This document shows, piece by piece, positions 1 through 7,067 of a stretch of DNA of 52,243 bases. The stretch is from positions 1 to 52,243 of the IMG/VR virus record IMGVR_UViG_3300042691_054929. One strand, written 5' to 3'. This DNA is from a virus. Under the pieces are notes generated by a model. The model saw nothing but the letters and a program-made list of their open reading frames with translations. It did no database searches and was not told the origin of the DNA. The translations under genes and the position numbers were made by a program. Each line of letters starts with the position of its first letter. Position 1 is the first letter of the stretch.

Positions 1-75
1 GTATGTGTCGTGGTGTCCACAGAACGCAAGCGCCGCGTCTCGCTGCTCTTGTGTCGGTTCGATCGTCGTCGTCAT
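1..75 (-). CDS. Hypothetical protein, 5' part only (cut by window edge)
   Basis: The ATG at 75-73 overlaps the stop of the upstream gene (ATGA), which is the usual junction in this operon. The 25 visible codons begin MTTTIEPTQEQRDAALAF and stay open to the edge. The Cys-Gly-His-His near the end is too short a basis for a domain call. It is probably the next gene of the leftward operon. Function unknown. Confidence 0.6.
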   Translation of the reverse strand, partial: MTTTIEPTQEQRDAALAFCGHHDTY

Positions 76-296
76 CGCGCCACCCGTTCAGCAAAAAGGA
101 CCACGCTGACGGTGTTTGTCTCAGCGGTCACGTTGAATTCGCGGCCCACGACCTTGAGGACGTGCCAGAAAGAGTCGACGTCGCGTCGCACGTTGACGAC
201 GTCGCCGATGGCCGGGAGAGCGCTCGCATACCAGCGGATCTCGTCTGGCTTGCCTTTAAGGTCGGGGAACTTGATCGTGGTCGACGTCGTCGTCAT
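72..296 (-). CDS. Hypothetical protein, 74 aa
   Basis: The ATG at 296 overlaps the stop of the upstream gene and its own stop overlaps the next start, so it sits inside a translationally coupled chain. The sequence is soluble and mixed alpha/beta in character (VNVRRDVDSFWHVLKVVGRE), with no recognisable motif. I do not recognise the family. Confidence 0.65.
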   Translation of the reverse strand: MTTTSTTIKFPDLKGKPDEIRWYASALPAIGDVVNVRRDVDSFWHVLKVVGREFNVTAETNTVSVVLFAERVAR

Positions 297-544
297 CGTT
301 GCTCCTTGTTGCGTTTGAAGATAATCTTCGTCATCCCGCCGTCAAGGCGGTAGTCGATCTGCGGCAGGCACGGCGCCGGATGCGGCTCGCCGGCCTCGAT
401 GGCCGAGTCGATGTCCGCCTCCAACGACGCCTTGAGTTCCATGAACTCGTCGGCGTAGGCGCGGCGCTGCGTCGCGAGTTGCTCCAGGTAGCCGCGGAGT
501 TGCAGCAGCCTCCGCACCTTCTCAAGCCGGTCGTTTGCGCTCAC
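293..544 (-). CDS. Hypothetical protein, 83 aa, helical N-terminus
   Basis: Begins with GTG at 544, 23 nt inside the end of the RuvC-like gene. The first ~55 residues are charged and helix-prone with heptad-like leucines (LEKVRRLLQLRGYLEQL), suggesting a short coiled coil. The C-terminus is basic. There is no enzymatic motif. Its place just after the resolvase could mean an accessory role, but that is only positional. Confidence 0.6.
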   Translation of the reverse strand: MSANDRLEKVRRLLQLRGYLEQLATQRRAYADEFMELKASLEADIDSAIEAGEPHPAPCLPQIDYRLDGGMTKIIFKRNKEQR

Positions 545-995
545 GGCGTTCCTCCAGGACCCAGATGCCGAGGTGGACGGCGTCGACGACGTCGTGGCGG
601 CACTCCGCCTTCAGGCCGAGTGCCTTGACGGCCGCGAACTCGACGGGGTAGCGGCGCTCGAACGCCCGTTGACGCGGAGCCTTCGGCACGCCGTTGGTCC
701 ACACGCGCGGCAGCGTCAGCGTCTTCTCGGGGACGTCGGCGAACACCATCCGCACGGCGCCGACGGTGCGCGCCAACGGCAACAAGTCGTTGGGGTCGCC
801 CTTGCCGCGGGCGTAGACCTGCTGGTTCTCGCACACCAACAAGTCGACGTCGCCGTAGATCTCGTCCGCGACGGCCTCGGCGACTTCGATGTCGTCCTCG
901 CCCTCGACGTATCCGCACGACTTCAACACACCGTCCTCGAACAACGCCCAGCCCGCGTGCTGCTTGCCGGGGTCGACGCTCAACGTCCGTCTCAT
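522..995 (-). CDS. RuvC-like Holliday junction resolvase
   Basis: A 157-residue protein starting at the ATG at 995; the open frame extends upstream, but that part is the shadow of the neighbouring gene. It opens with the RNase H-fold signature LSVDPGKQHAGWALFEDG, giving the first catalytic Asp (residue 8). A second acidic strand is LLVCENQQVY (Glu) and the C-terminal acidic motif is RHDVVDAVHLGIW. These match RuvC-family resolvases, which use Asp/Glu to bind Mg2+ and cut four-way junctions. In phages they resolve branched replication intermediates before packaging. It overlaps the Dam-like gene upstream by 4 nt. A related RNase H-fold nuclease is the main alternative. Confidence 0.8.
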   Translation of the reverse strand: MRRTLSVDPGKQHAGWALFEDGVLKSCGYVEGEDDIEVAEAVADEIYGDVDLLVCENQQVYARGKGDPNDLLPLARTVGAVRMVFADVPEKTLTLPRVWTNGVPKAPRQRAFERRYPVEFAAVKALGLKAECRHDVVDAVHLGIWVLEERRERKRPA

Positions 996-1534
996 GTGCC
1001 CTCCCGGTAGTCGATGATGACGCGGCCGGTCTTCGCGCACCGCACGGCCGACACGCCGCGGAAGTCGTCTTCGAGTTGGTTGACGATCACGAGCATCGAC
1101 CCGGCGTTGTTGCCGTTCGAGCGTTTGCCGTCGGGGTTCACGGGGCGGTCGAAGGCGATCCGGCCCTCGTACAACTGGACTTCGCACTGCGAGAACGCCA
1201 GCCGTCCCCACTGCTTCGTCACCGTCAACGGCAACATGAACACCATCTTCGGCCACCGCTTCTGCACCCGCACGGCGTGGATGCCCCACTTCAGCGCGCG
1301 GAGGATGAAGCCCTTGCCGAACTCCGGGTTCGCGTACGCGGGGTCGACGAAGCGCTCGTCGGATTCGTCGAACGCCGACCGCTCGGCCGTGTAGTAGTGC
1401 GGACACAGCGCGTTCTCGTCGTCGGCGAAGACGTCGGTGCCGAAGCCGAACTCCTCGTTCAGCGGGTCGAAGATGTTGAGGGGCGTGCGCCAGTTCTGGA
1501 TCGGCTTGGACTTGCCGGGATTCGCGTAGGTCAC
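992..1534 (-). CDS. Phage DNA N6-adenine methyltransferase (Dam-like family)
   Basis: About 180 residues from a GTG at 1534 that overlaps the upstream stop (GTGA). The opening WRTPLNIFDPLNEEFGFGTDVFADDENA is split here as WRTPLNIFDPLNEEFGF then TDVFADDENA, and is typical of the phage Dam-like adenine methyltransferases, where it precedes the catalytic NPPY-type loop. The loop here reads DPAYANPEFGKGF, so it is NPEF rather than NPPY. The product would transfer methyl groups from S-adenosylmethionine to adenine in DNA, probably against host restriction. It lies in one operon with the MT-A70-like enzyme. Family call is firm; activity is less certain because of the altered loop. Confidence 0.78.
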   Translation of the reverse strand: MTYANPGKSKPIQNWRTPLNIFDPLNEEFGFGTDVFADDENALCPHYYTAERSAFDESDERFVDPAYANPEFGKGFILRALKWGIHAVRVQKRWPKMVFMLPLTVTKQWGRLAFSQCEVQLYEGRIAFDRPVNPDGKRSNGNNAGSMLVIVNQLEDDFRGVSAVRCAKTGRVIIDYREGT

Positions 1535-1758
1535 TGCAACAGCCCCCGAAGCGCCATGGCGCACGCGGTGACGGTGTGCTGCACGTCGCGCAGCGTCTTC
1601 AGGCGGATCTGCGGCACCCGGCCTTTCGACGCCGTCGAGATCTGCGACAGGATGTCCGCGACGTCGGCGGAGATCATGTCGGCGATCTGGTTTTGCTCTT
1701 CGGTGGTGCCGTCGAACGACGTGCACGCGTTGTCAAACTCGGTCTTCGACCAGCTCAT
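1531..1758 (-). CDS. Hypothetical protein, 75 aa
   Basis: ATG at 1758 overlaps the preceding stop; the stop overlaps the GTG of the Dam-like gene. The protein is mostly helical (EEQNQIADMISADVADILSQ) and weakly acidic, with no cysteines or motifs beyond two isolated Cys. Unknown function; coupling suggests co-expression with the methyltransferase. Confidence 0.65.
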   Translation of the reverse strand: MSWSKTEFDNACTSFDGTTEEQNQIADMISADVADILSQISTASKGRVPQIRLKTLRDVQHTVTACAMALRGLLQ

Positions 1759-1994
1759 TCAGTCCTCCGGAAGCGTCCCTGATCAGCCTCGAAGGGGACG
1801 CCGTAGTTGTCTTCGAGTTCTTGCAGCACGGCGCCTTCGAGGGCCGCCAGCGCGTTTTGGTAGACGTCGTCGGGCATCAAGCCGCGCTTGAAGTCCAACA
1901 GGTGGATCCGCGTCGCGGTGTCCATGGAGACGGCGCCGATGGAGAACCACTCTTCAGCGGTCAACCAGCCGTCGGGGGCGTTGAGGTCTAGCAC
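1755..1994 (-). CDS. Hypothetical protein, 79 aa
   Basis: I place the start at GTG 1994, giving VLDLNAPDGWLTAEEWFSIG; it overlaps the stop of the short gene upstream and has AAGG about 8 nt before it. Longer versions would run antisense-like, Arg-rich sequence. The rest is acidic and helical (MPDDVYQNALAALEGAVLQE). No family recognised. Confidence 0.6.
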   Translation of the reverse strand: MLDLNAPDGWLTAEEWFSIGAVSMDTATRIHLLDFKRGLMPDDVYQNALAALEGAVLQELEDNYGVPFEADQGRFRRTE

Positions 1995-2146
1995 GGGAAC
2001 ACACCTTGGATGAGGACGCCGTCTTCGATGGCGTCGTGGTACACGATGACACGATCGTCGGCGACGACAATGCGGTGGATCTTGTCGCGGTTGTCGCGGA
2101 CGAACTGGTTGAAGGTTTGCGCGGTGCCTTTGTGGAACACGGTCAT
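1988..2146 (-). CDS. Small hypothetical protein, 52 aa
   Basis: A short gene starting at ATG 2146, overlapping the stop of the MT-A70-like gene (ATGA) and ending TAG at 1990-1988 inside the start of the next gene. It reads MTVFHKGTAQTFNQFVRDNR and continues as a compact beta-rich protein (RIVVADDRVIVYHDA). The double overlap supports it despite its size. Function unknown. Confidence 0.6.
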   Translation of the reverse strand: MTVFHKGTAQTFNQFVRDNRDKIHRIVVADDRVIVYHDAIEDGVLIQGVFPC

Positions 2147-2763
2147 TGGTGGTAGCCTCCTGAATCGAACGTAGCCGCGTTCGCGGTGGCGTCAAGCGTC
2201 AAGGGCGGCGCTTCGAGGCCCCAACAATCCCAGCCCTCGCGGCCGGTGCGGGCAAAGACCTCGATGCGGGGGCGGTCCCCGTAGAGGCGCTCGATGCGTT
2301 TGTGGACCTCGTACGGCTTCTCGGAGTGGCGGCCCTTCGGCGCCAGGACGTCCTGTCGAACGGTCTCGTCCAGCAGCGGGAACGGACGACCGCGCGGCTT
2401 GGTCGTGGCGGTCAACACGAACTCCGACGTCGGCTTCGTCACGGTGGCCCGCACACCCTGGGCGCCGATGATCGCACCATCACGCCGCGTCTTGGTCCAC
2501 ACGAAGGCGACGCCGCGGTAGTGCAGGCCCCACGCGCGAATCGCGTCGATGGCGAGGTCCAACTTCGGCGCCGTGGCCCATACGAAGACGACGCCGTCTT
2601 TGGTCCGAAAGAGCGCCCGGACGGGAAGCTCGTTGATCTGCTTCGCGGTCATCAGGTCGTAGTGCTTCGCGGCGGCGCCGTGTTTCTGCCCATCGCCATA
2701 GTAGGGCCACGGCGGGTCGATGAGGACGATGTCGTACTTGGGTTGGAACGGTTCCAGGTTCAT
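2143..2763 (-). CDS. MT-A70 family adenine methyltransferase
   Basis: 206 residues from ATG 2763, which overlaps the upstream stop. The N-terminus carries the catalytic motif IVLIDPPWPYYGDG (DPPW, about residues 15-19), diagnostic of MT-A70-type SAM-dependent N6-adenine methyltransferases. Further family features follow: LPVRALFRTKDGVVFVWAT, then ALHYRG-type WGLHYRGVAFVWTKT, and KPYEVHKRIERLYGDRPRIEVFAR near the end split as KPYEVHKRIERLYGD and RPRIEVFAR. Phage members methylate DNA adenines. With the Dam-like enzyme nearby this gives the phage two adenine methyltransferases of different families, plausibly for evading several restriction systems. Confidence 0.88.
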   Translation of the reverse strand: MNLEPFQPKYDIVLIDPPWPYYGDGQKHGAAAKHYDLMTAKQINELPVRALFRTKDGVVFVWATAPKLDLAIDAIRAWGLHYRGVAFVWTKTRRDGAIIGAQGVRATVTKPTSEFVLTATTKPRGRPFPLLDETVRQDVLAPKGRHSEKPYEVHKRIERLYGDRPRIEVFARTGREGWDCWGLEAPPLTLDATANAATFDSGGYHQ

Positions 2764-3125
2764 CGTTTCGCCTTGCCGCCGCGTTCGTCGAAGCCGCTGC
2801 GGAGATCCCGCGTCGCGGTCTCCAGTTGCTCGGGGCGGAGTTCGCCTTGGAACACGACCGGCTCCGACGACGTCACGAAGCCGACGTCGGTGAAGTTGCG
2901 GGCGTACTCCGGCGTCTGCGCGAGTTCGCCTTCGGCCCAATGCACGGCGCAGCGCCACGCATCGGCCCAGCCGTACAACGCCCAATCGTCGTCGGTGAAC
3001 TCCTTCTCGGAGGGGTCGTCGGGCTCGGGGTAGCCCGCGCGCCTCAGGGCTTCGTCCCACCGTCGGTTGGCGGTGGACAGCCTTCGCAGAAGAAACCCGA
3101 GCGTTGTAGGGGAGGTGCACTGCAT
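2760..3125 (-). CDS. Hypothetical protein, 121 aa
   Basis: The stop overlaps the MT-A70 start. The ATG at 3125 lies 82 nt... actually deep within the preceding gene, an overlap too long to be typical, so a later start near LSTANRRWDEALRRAGYPEP (around residue 17) is possible. The sequence is acidic with aromatic patches (DDDWALYGWADAWRCAVHWA). No known motif. Confidence 0.55.
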   Translation of the reverse strand: MQCTSPTTLGFLLRRLSTANRRWDEALRRAGYPEPDDPSEKEFTDDDWALYGWADAWRCAVHWAEGELAQTPEYARNFTDVGFVTSSEPVVFQGELRPEQLETATRDLRSGFDERGGKAKR

Positions 3126-3295
3126 GCCTTCGAGGGTACGGCCCTCGCAACGGACTTGTCAAGTGCGAACCCCAACGCCAAGCCGGACGCGTACTGGAAC
3201 GCGGAGGCGGCTTCCCAACGCCGCTCCTTGATGGCCTGGTCGGCGAGTTCGTTGAAGGTGGCGTGCAGTCGTTCGCGGAGTTCGAGTTCGGTCAT
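3044..3295 (-). CDS. Hypothetical protein, 83 aa
   Basis: ATG at 3295 overlaps the stop of the upstream gene. The first ~55 residues (TELELRERLHATFNELADQA and onward) look like a helical bundle; the last ~25 residues overlap the next gene in another frame and are Pro/Cys-rich, so the C-terminus may be dispensable. Function unknown. Confidence 0.55.
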   Translation of the reverse strand: MTELELRERLHATFNELADQAIKERRWEAASAFQYASGLALGFALDKSVARAVPSKACSAPPLQRSGFFCEGCPPPTDGGTKP

Positions 3296-3660
3296 GATCG
3301 GCTCCAGTGGTAGCGGGCGAGTTCGCAGGCGAGGTTAGCCTTGAGGAGGCGCCGTCGAATGCCGACGTAGTCGACGGTGTAGGCGTGCAGCGTGCCGTAG
3401 TCGTTGGTGCTGAACGGGTGCCTGTCCACCAACTCCACCAACTTCCACTTCCGCAGATCGCTTGCCCACGGGTGTTGGTCGCAGGCGAGGCGGAAAAGCG
3501 TCGGGTCGTATCCGTACGACGGCCCGAAGCTTCCCCTCAGGTGAATGCTACCGTAGGCCTCGACGTAGTTCACCACGTAGGTGCTGCCCTGTTCGACATC
3601 GAACATGGACGGCCCTGTGCACACCACCCTGTCGCCCGGCTTGAATCGCTGGTCAGCCAT
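3292..3660 (-). CDS. Small SH3-barrel/KOW-like protein, 122 aa
   Basis: Start chosen at ATG 3660 (MADQRFKPGDRVVCTG), 8 nt inside the upstream gene. The pattern FKPGDRVVC...GSTYVVNYVEA...IHLRGSFG...DPTLFRLA is the one seen in many small phage proteins with an SH3-like barrel: a hydrophobic 'GD-V' strand, a 'G-Y-V' strand and a final 'RF/FRL' strand. Such proteins have no assigned enzymatic role. The second half is extra and unassigned. Confidence 0.6.
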   Translation of the reverse strand: MADQRFKPGDRVVCTGPSMFDVEQGSTYVVNYVEAYGSIHLRGSFGPSYGYDPTLFRLACDQHPWASDLRKWKLVELVDRHPFSTNDYGTLHAYTVDYVGIRRRLLKANLACELARYHWSRS

Positions 3661-3838
3661 CACACACCTCCACACCTTTCGGGTACTTGTCTTTGAGGAA
3701 GGTCATCGCACGACGGCGAAGACCGCGTTTGGGACCGAAGAACGTCGCCAACCTGCGGCCGAACTGCGTGCCGTCTTGTTCGATGACGTAGATGGCCGGG
3801 CCGAGCAGCGTGTCGGCGTATTCGAGCGTCACTTTCAT
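3653..3838 (-). CDS. Hypothetical protein, 61 aa, first gene after polymerase
   Basis: MKVTLEYADTLLGPAIYVIE then a basic stretch (FGPKRGLRRRAMTFLKDKYP). The ATG at 3838 lies 6 nt downstream of a -10-like hexamer (see the promoter at 3844-3872), so its mRNA may be leaderless. Basic character suggests nucleic acid contact, but there is no domain evidence. Confidence 0.6.
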   Translation of the reverse strand: MKVTLEYADTLLGPAIYVIEQDGTQFGRRLATFFGPKRGLRRRAMTFLKDKYPKGVEVCDG

Positions 3839-3843
3839 GCCGC

Positions 3844-3872
3844 TACCGTGTACACGGATCCGCGCCCGTCAA
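3844..3872 (-). promoter_or_regulatory. Candidate sigma70-type promoter for the 3838 operon
   Basis: On the minus strand: TTGACG (3872-3867), a 16-nt spacer, CACGGT (3850-3845), then AGCGGC and ATG at 3838. Shares the segment ACGGTAGCGGCATG with the promoter before 13512. The -10 to ATG gap of 6 nt implies a leaderless or nearly leaderless transcript. The -35 overlaps the polymerase stop codon. Confidence 0.6.
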
Positions 3873-5824
3873 GCCCACGGCACCAACTTGCCGTCCACGT
3901 AGACGGGCTCCGCTTCCTTCGTCCAGTGCGTCATCAGCGCCGGCTCCGCTGTGAAGGGCACGTCGGGGCACACCTCGTTGGCCGCCAACACCATCAACCG
4001 CACGACCTCCATCGTCGCCTCGTGGGCGTTGTCGACGGGGACTTCGAGGATGAACTCGTCGTGGATGAAGAACAGCAACCGCGACCCGAACAAGGGCGAG
4101 TCCGGCACGGCGTAGCAGGACATCGTGATGTAGAACAGCGCTCGCTTGGCGAGGTCGCCGGCCAGGCCCTGGAAGATCGAATTCGCGAGCGACGTGTAGT
4201 CGTTGCGGCCGTTGCAGCCCCGCACGCGGTTCGACACGAATTGCGTCAGCGGCGTGCCGGTGTCGGAGTGGTACGACACGAACTCGAAGAACGGCGCCAT
4301 GCGGAACTTCTCGTTCCAGCGCTCCTTGTGCTCGTAGCACTCCTGCACCGTCAACGGCGCCGGCAACTCGCCGGCCTTGTACAAGTCGACGGTCATGTCG
4401 GCGAACCGACGGGCGCCGACGCCGCCCGGCAATGAGAAGTTCAACGCCTTGCCGATGGCGCGGGGGCCTTTCTTGAAGGCCGCGTCGGTCTTCTTACGCT
4501 TGATGGCCTCCTCGTAGGAGATGCCGACCACCTCGCCGCCGTAGTCCGAGTGCGGGTCCCAGTTCGGGTCCTTGCGGAAGCCGTCGGCGAACGCGGAGTC
4601 GCCCGCGATCCACAAGCACGCCTGGCCCAGGGTCCGAAGTTCAAGCGCGCCGTAGTCGACGCTGGCGAGGTGGAAGCCGTCACGGGGCACGACGCCTTCG
4701 CGGATGCCGTACGCCTTGGGGAAGTTCTGGAAGTTGGTGCCGGCGCGCTCCTCGACCACTTCGTACTTGAGGCCGTCTTCGAGTTCAGGCCAGAACGGGT
4801 TCGCCTGCTTCAGCTTCGAGCCACCCCACGACGTGCGCCCCGACGCGACGAGGACGTTCGGCCGCGACGTCATGGCGTGGCGGATGCCGGACTGCATCGG
4901 CTCGATGTACGTCGACTTCCACTTCCGCGCGGTGTTGAGCCGCGACAGCACCGTCAGCGCCTCGTTGTGCGGCGCGAGCATCTCCAATGTGTCGGCGTCG
5001 GCCTTGGGCTTCTTGCCGGGCGTGAGCGGCACTTCGATCTTGGCGGCGACGCACGCAGCGACGACAGCCTCGTGGACCTTGGCGGTGTTGACGGTGCCCT
5101 CGGCGGTGAACAGGCCGGCCTTCGTCAGGACGTCCTCGCAGAACTCCGCCTCGGCGAGGCAGCACATCTCGGCCCACGACAACGTCCACTCGTCGGTGCG
5201 GGCGCCGTGCAGCGCGGCGAGTTGCAGGCACACGGCCGCGGCGACCTGCAACCATTCGTCGGGTGTGGCGCCGTCGCGGGCTTGCGACCGTGCGACGTCG
5301 CGGAGGTAGCGCACGTCGTCGACGGCGTACTGCCGGGCCTCCTCGGGCCACCGCGACGGGTCGATGCCGTCGAGGAGCGCGTACCGCGTCCGCCAGGTCT
5401 CCTCGCCCTTGTCCATCTCGACGCCGACGCGGCGTTTCGCGATGCCGCCGAGGGAGAAGTGGCCTTGCGGGTGCTTGTCTTGCAGCGTGCCGGCGCGGAT
5501 CTCCAGCAGCATCTCGCGCAGCATCGGGTCACGGCCGCGGCCGCGCGCCAGCATCCGGAACACCTTGCCGATCAGGTCCGGCCACGTCGCGATGATCTCG
5601 ACGATGTCGTAGGCGCCGTTAAACGCCTCGAACAACACGTTGTCGTCGTCGAGGCAGGCTTCGATGACGGCCTTGGTGCCGGGGTCGTCGCGCAGGACGA
5701 TGCGGACGTCGCCGTTTAGGCCCTTGACGTCGTCGTCGATGGCGTACTGGACGCACACCAACTTCGGTGCGAGCAAGCCGGCGCGGATGGGGAAGGTTTC
5801 GGTGTCGAAGCGGAACGTCTTCAT
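3869..5824 (-). CDS. Family A (PolA-type) DNA polymerase with 3'-5' exonuclease domain
   Basis: 651 residues from ATG 5824 (GAGG just upstream). The N-terminus is a DnaQ-like proofreading domain: FRFDTET (residues 5-10, exo I), FEAFNGAYDIVEI (exo II) and QYAVDDVRYLRDVA (exo III). The polymerase domain has GTNFQNFPK, motif A LASVDYGALELRTLGQ (about 390), motif B with KALNFSLPGG (about 458) and motif C FFIHDEFILEVP (about 587). There is no 5'-3' exonuclease domain, as is usual in phage enzymes. At the E. coli Phe762 position it keeps Phe, while the Tyr766 position aligns with Gly (LPGG). It is the presumed replicative polymerase and works with the primase-helicase at 14.4-17 kb. Very confident call. 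Confidence 0.95.
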   Translation of the reverse strand: MKTFRFDTETFPIRAGLLAPKLVCVQYAIDDDVKGLNGDVRIVLRDDPGTKAVIEACLDDDNVLFEAFNGAYDIVEIIATWPDLIGKVFRMLARGRGRDPMLREMLLEIRAGTLQDKHPQGHFSLGGIAKRRVGVEMDKGEETWRTRYALLDGIDPSRWPEEARQYAVDDVRYLRDVARSQARDGATPDEWLQVAAAVCLQLAALHGARTDEWTLSWAEMCCLAEAEFCEDVLTKAGLFTAEGTVNTAKVHEAVVAACVAAKIEVPLTPGKKPKADADTLEMLAPHNEALTVLSRLNTARKWKSTYIEPMQSGIRHAMTSRPNVLVASGRTSWGGSKLKQANPFWPELEDGLKYEVVEERAGTNFQNFPKAYGIREGVVPRDGFHLASVDYGALELRTLGQACLWIAGDSAFADGFRKDPNWDPHSDYGGEVVGISYEEAIKRKKTDAAFKKGPRAIGKALNFSLPGGVGARRFADMTVDLYKAGELPAPLTVQECYEHKERWNEKFRMAPFFEFVSYHSDTGTPLTQFVSNRVRGCNGRNDYTSLANSIFQGLAGDLAKRALFYITMSCYAVPDSPLFGSRLLFFIHDEFILEVPVDNAHEATMEVVRLMVLAANEVCPDVPFTAEPALMTHWTKEAEPVYVDGKLVPWA

Positions 5825-5835
5825 GGGACCTCTAC

Positions 5836-5872
5836 AAAAAGAAGACGGCCTCCGCTGTACACGGAAGCCGTC
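5836..5872 (-). terminator. Rho-independent terminator upstream of polymerase
   Basis: Minus strand hairpin: GACGGC and GCCGTC arms with an inner TCCG/CGGA stem (one mismatch) and a 7-nt loop, 5872-5844, followed by TTCTTTTT (5843-5836). It lies between tRNA-Trp and the polymerase ATG, only 11 nt before that ATG, so it could terminate the tRNA transcript or attenuate polymerase expression. Confidence 0.7.
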
Positions 5873-5879
5873 GGTGGCC

Positions 5880-5941
5880 GCTACCGATTCGGGGCCACGA
5901 TACCGAAGCCGGAAAGGAGGAAAGAGCCTACGCTCGGTAGC
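5880..5941 (-). other. Long-range 8-bp stem in non-coding leader
   Basis: GCTACCGA (5880-5887) pairs with TCGGTAGC (5934-5941), enclosing 46 nt that hold a small CCGGCTTCGG hairpin. The region lies between tRNA-Trp and the terminator, so it is transcribed. The size (62 nt) is tRNA-like but there is no T arm or CCA. It may be a processing structure or a decayed tRNA. Confidence 0.4.
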
Positions 5942-5976
5942 ACACGCCACGGCGCCGGAACGTCACCGTGGTTGAT

Positions 5977-6049
5977 TGGCAGGAGGACGGGGAATCGAAC
6001 CCCGCCCCTCGGTTTTGGAGACCGTGGGTGCCATCGCAGGACCCCTCCT
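5977..6049 (-). tRNA. tRNA-Trp (anticodon CCA)
   Basis: Minus strand, 73 nt with encoded CCA end. The acceptor stem is AGGAGG(G) with (T)CCTCCT, discriminator G, then CCA at 5979-5977. The anticodon arm is CGGT-CTCCAAA-ACCG, with T33 and anticodon CCA at 6018-6016, reading UGG (Trp). The T arm is perfect: CGGGG-TTCGATT-CCCCG. The D arm is unusual: the best pairing is GGT/ACC (or GGGT/ACCC) with loop CCTGCGATGGC, leaving little or no spacer after the acceptor stem and no clear U8. It is probably a functional but compact tRNA. The surrounding leader and the phage RNA ligase make tRNA supply or repair a theme. Confidence 0.85.
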
Positions 6050-6080
6050 ACAAGACCGGCCGAGGGCGCCGGTCGTTGCC

Positions 6081-6623
6081 TCACTCTTTGACGAGGCCGG
6101 CGCGGACGAGGTCCTCGCGCGTGGCGAGCGCCGGCTCGAACAACGTGTAGGGCTTGCCCGTGTTCTGGTTCTTCTTCTCGATGGCGTTGATCACGAAGAT
6201 CGAGCCGACGAGGGGTTGCGTGACGCCGGACAGGCGCTCGGCTTCGGAGGAGATGCGCTTCTTGAAGTCGTCCTCGGTCTCGCCGTCGTTCTGCTTCAGG
6301 CCCAGCGTCAGCTCGTCGATCGCGCCGTTCTTCGCCACCTCGGGCAGCGACTGCTTCGCGATGTGGAGGCAGCGGCGGATCAGCGGCTTGGTCTTGTCGG
6401 GGAACTTGAAGGGGTCCTGGAAGCGGATGACGGAGCCCTTCGAGTACGAGCCGTCGGCGTTGTCGGTGAACAGGACGCGGCAGTCCAGCATGAACGCGGC
6501 CTTCACGTCGCCCTTCGCCTCACGCACGGTGAGGCGTTCGAGACGGACGACGTGGTTGCCCTTGCGGCCATAGGGGAGTTGCGCCGAACCCTGCGACGAC
6601 ATGACGGAATCCATGATACCCAT
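6081..6623 (-). CDS. Hypothetical protein, possible ssDNA-binding protein
   Basis: 180 residues from ATG 6623 with an AGAAAGA-type site upstream. The core (HVVRLERLTVREAKGDVKAA, FMLDCRVLF, KGSVIRFQDPFKFPDKTKPL) has the strand pattern and 'modified small basic plus acidic tail' character of phage OB-fold proteins that often sit beside the polymerase. A run ending in FVINAIEKKNQNTGKPYTLFEPA looks like a closing strand pair. I cannot match it to a named family; ssDNA-binding is an inference from position and layout only. Confidence 0.5.
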   Translation of the reverse strand: MGIMDSVMSSQGSAQLPYGRKGNHVVRLERLTVREAKGDVKAAFMLDCRVLFTDNADGSYSKGSVIRFQDPFKFPDKTKPLIRRCLHIAKQSLPEVAKNGAIDELTLGLKQNDGETEDDFKKRISSEAERLSGVTQPLVGSIFVINAIEKKNQNTGKPYTLFEPALATREDLVRAGLVKE

Positions 6624-6695
6624 GCTTGCTTGTCTTTCTGCCCTCTGTATCGGGCTTTGTTTGTGCCTCGGCGTCAGAATGACGCGTTGGCGGTT

Positions 6696-7067
6696 TCAGC
6701 GAGCCCCGGCTGCGAAGTCGGTCTCGTTGATGAAGTCCCACCCCGCCTGCGCAGCGGTGAGGGCGTCGTTCGGTGAGCCGTACCCACCGGCGCGGGGCCG
6801 GGAGTGATCGTTGCCCACGAACACGAAGCGGTCGGCCGGAATGTACATCTTGCACTGCTGCAAGTGAACAACTTTCGGCACGGCGATCTGGCCGACGATG
6901 CTGAAGAGGTCGTACCAGTTCAGGATCGAACGACACACGTGCGCCCAATTGCCGCACAGGCCGAGGATGTCGCCTTGGTTGCGGAGCGCGACGAGGTCTT
7001 TCAGCAGCACGGGTCCACTGCTGATCTCAAGCGTCTCGTCGACGTCGAACATCCAGAGCGTCTTCAT
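6696..7067 (-). CDS. HAD-superfamily phosphatase-like protein
   Basis: 123 residues from ATG 7067, overlapping the stop of the GDP-mannose dehydratase gene. It begins MKTLWMFDVDETLEISSGP, the HAD motif I DxDxT with the nucleophile at Asp8 and general acid at Asp10. A later FVFVGNDHSRP resembles HAD motif IV (GDD/GND-type Mg2+ site). It is short for a HAD enzyme and lacks a cap. Its place after a sugar nucleotide enzyme suggests sugar-phosphate or nucleotide phosphatase; a 3'-end phosphatase acting with the RNA ligase is a second possibility. Confidence 0.6.
   Translation of the reverse strand: MKTLWMFDVDETLEISSGPVLLKDLVALRNQGDILGLCGNWAHVCRSILNWYDLFSIVGQIAVPKVVHLQQCKMYIPADRFVFVGNDHSRPRAGGYGSPNDALTAAQAGWDFINETDFAAGAR

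Noticed and set aside
5880-5941. Second tRNA before polA
   Set aside because: The 8-bp closing stem is tRNA-like, but there is no T arm, anticodon arm or CCA.
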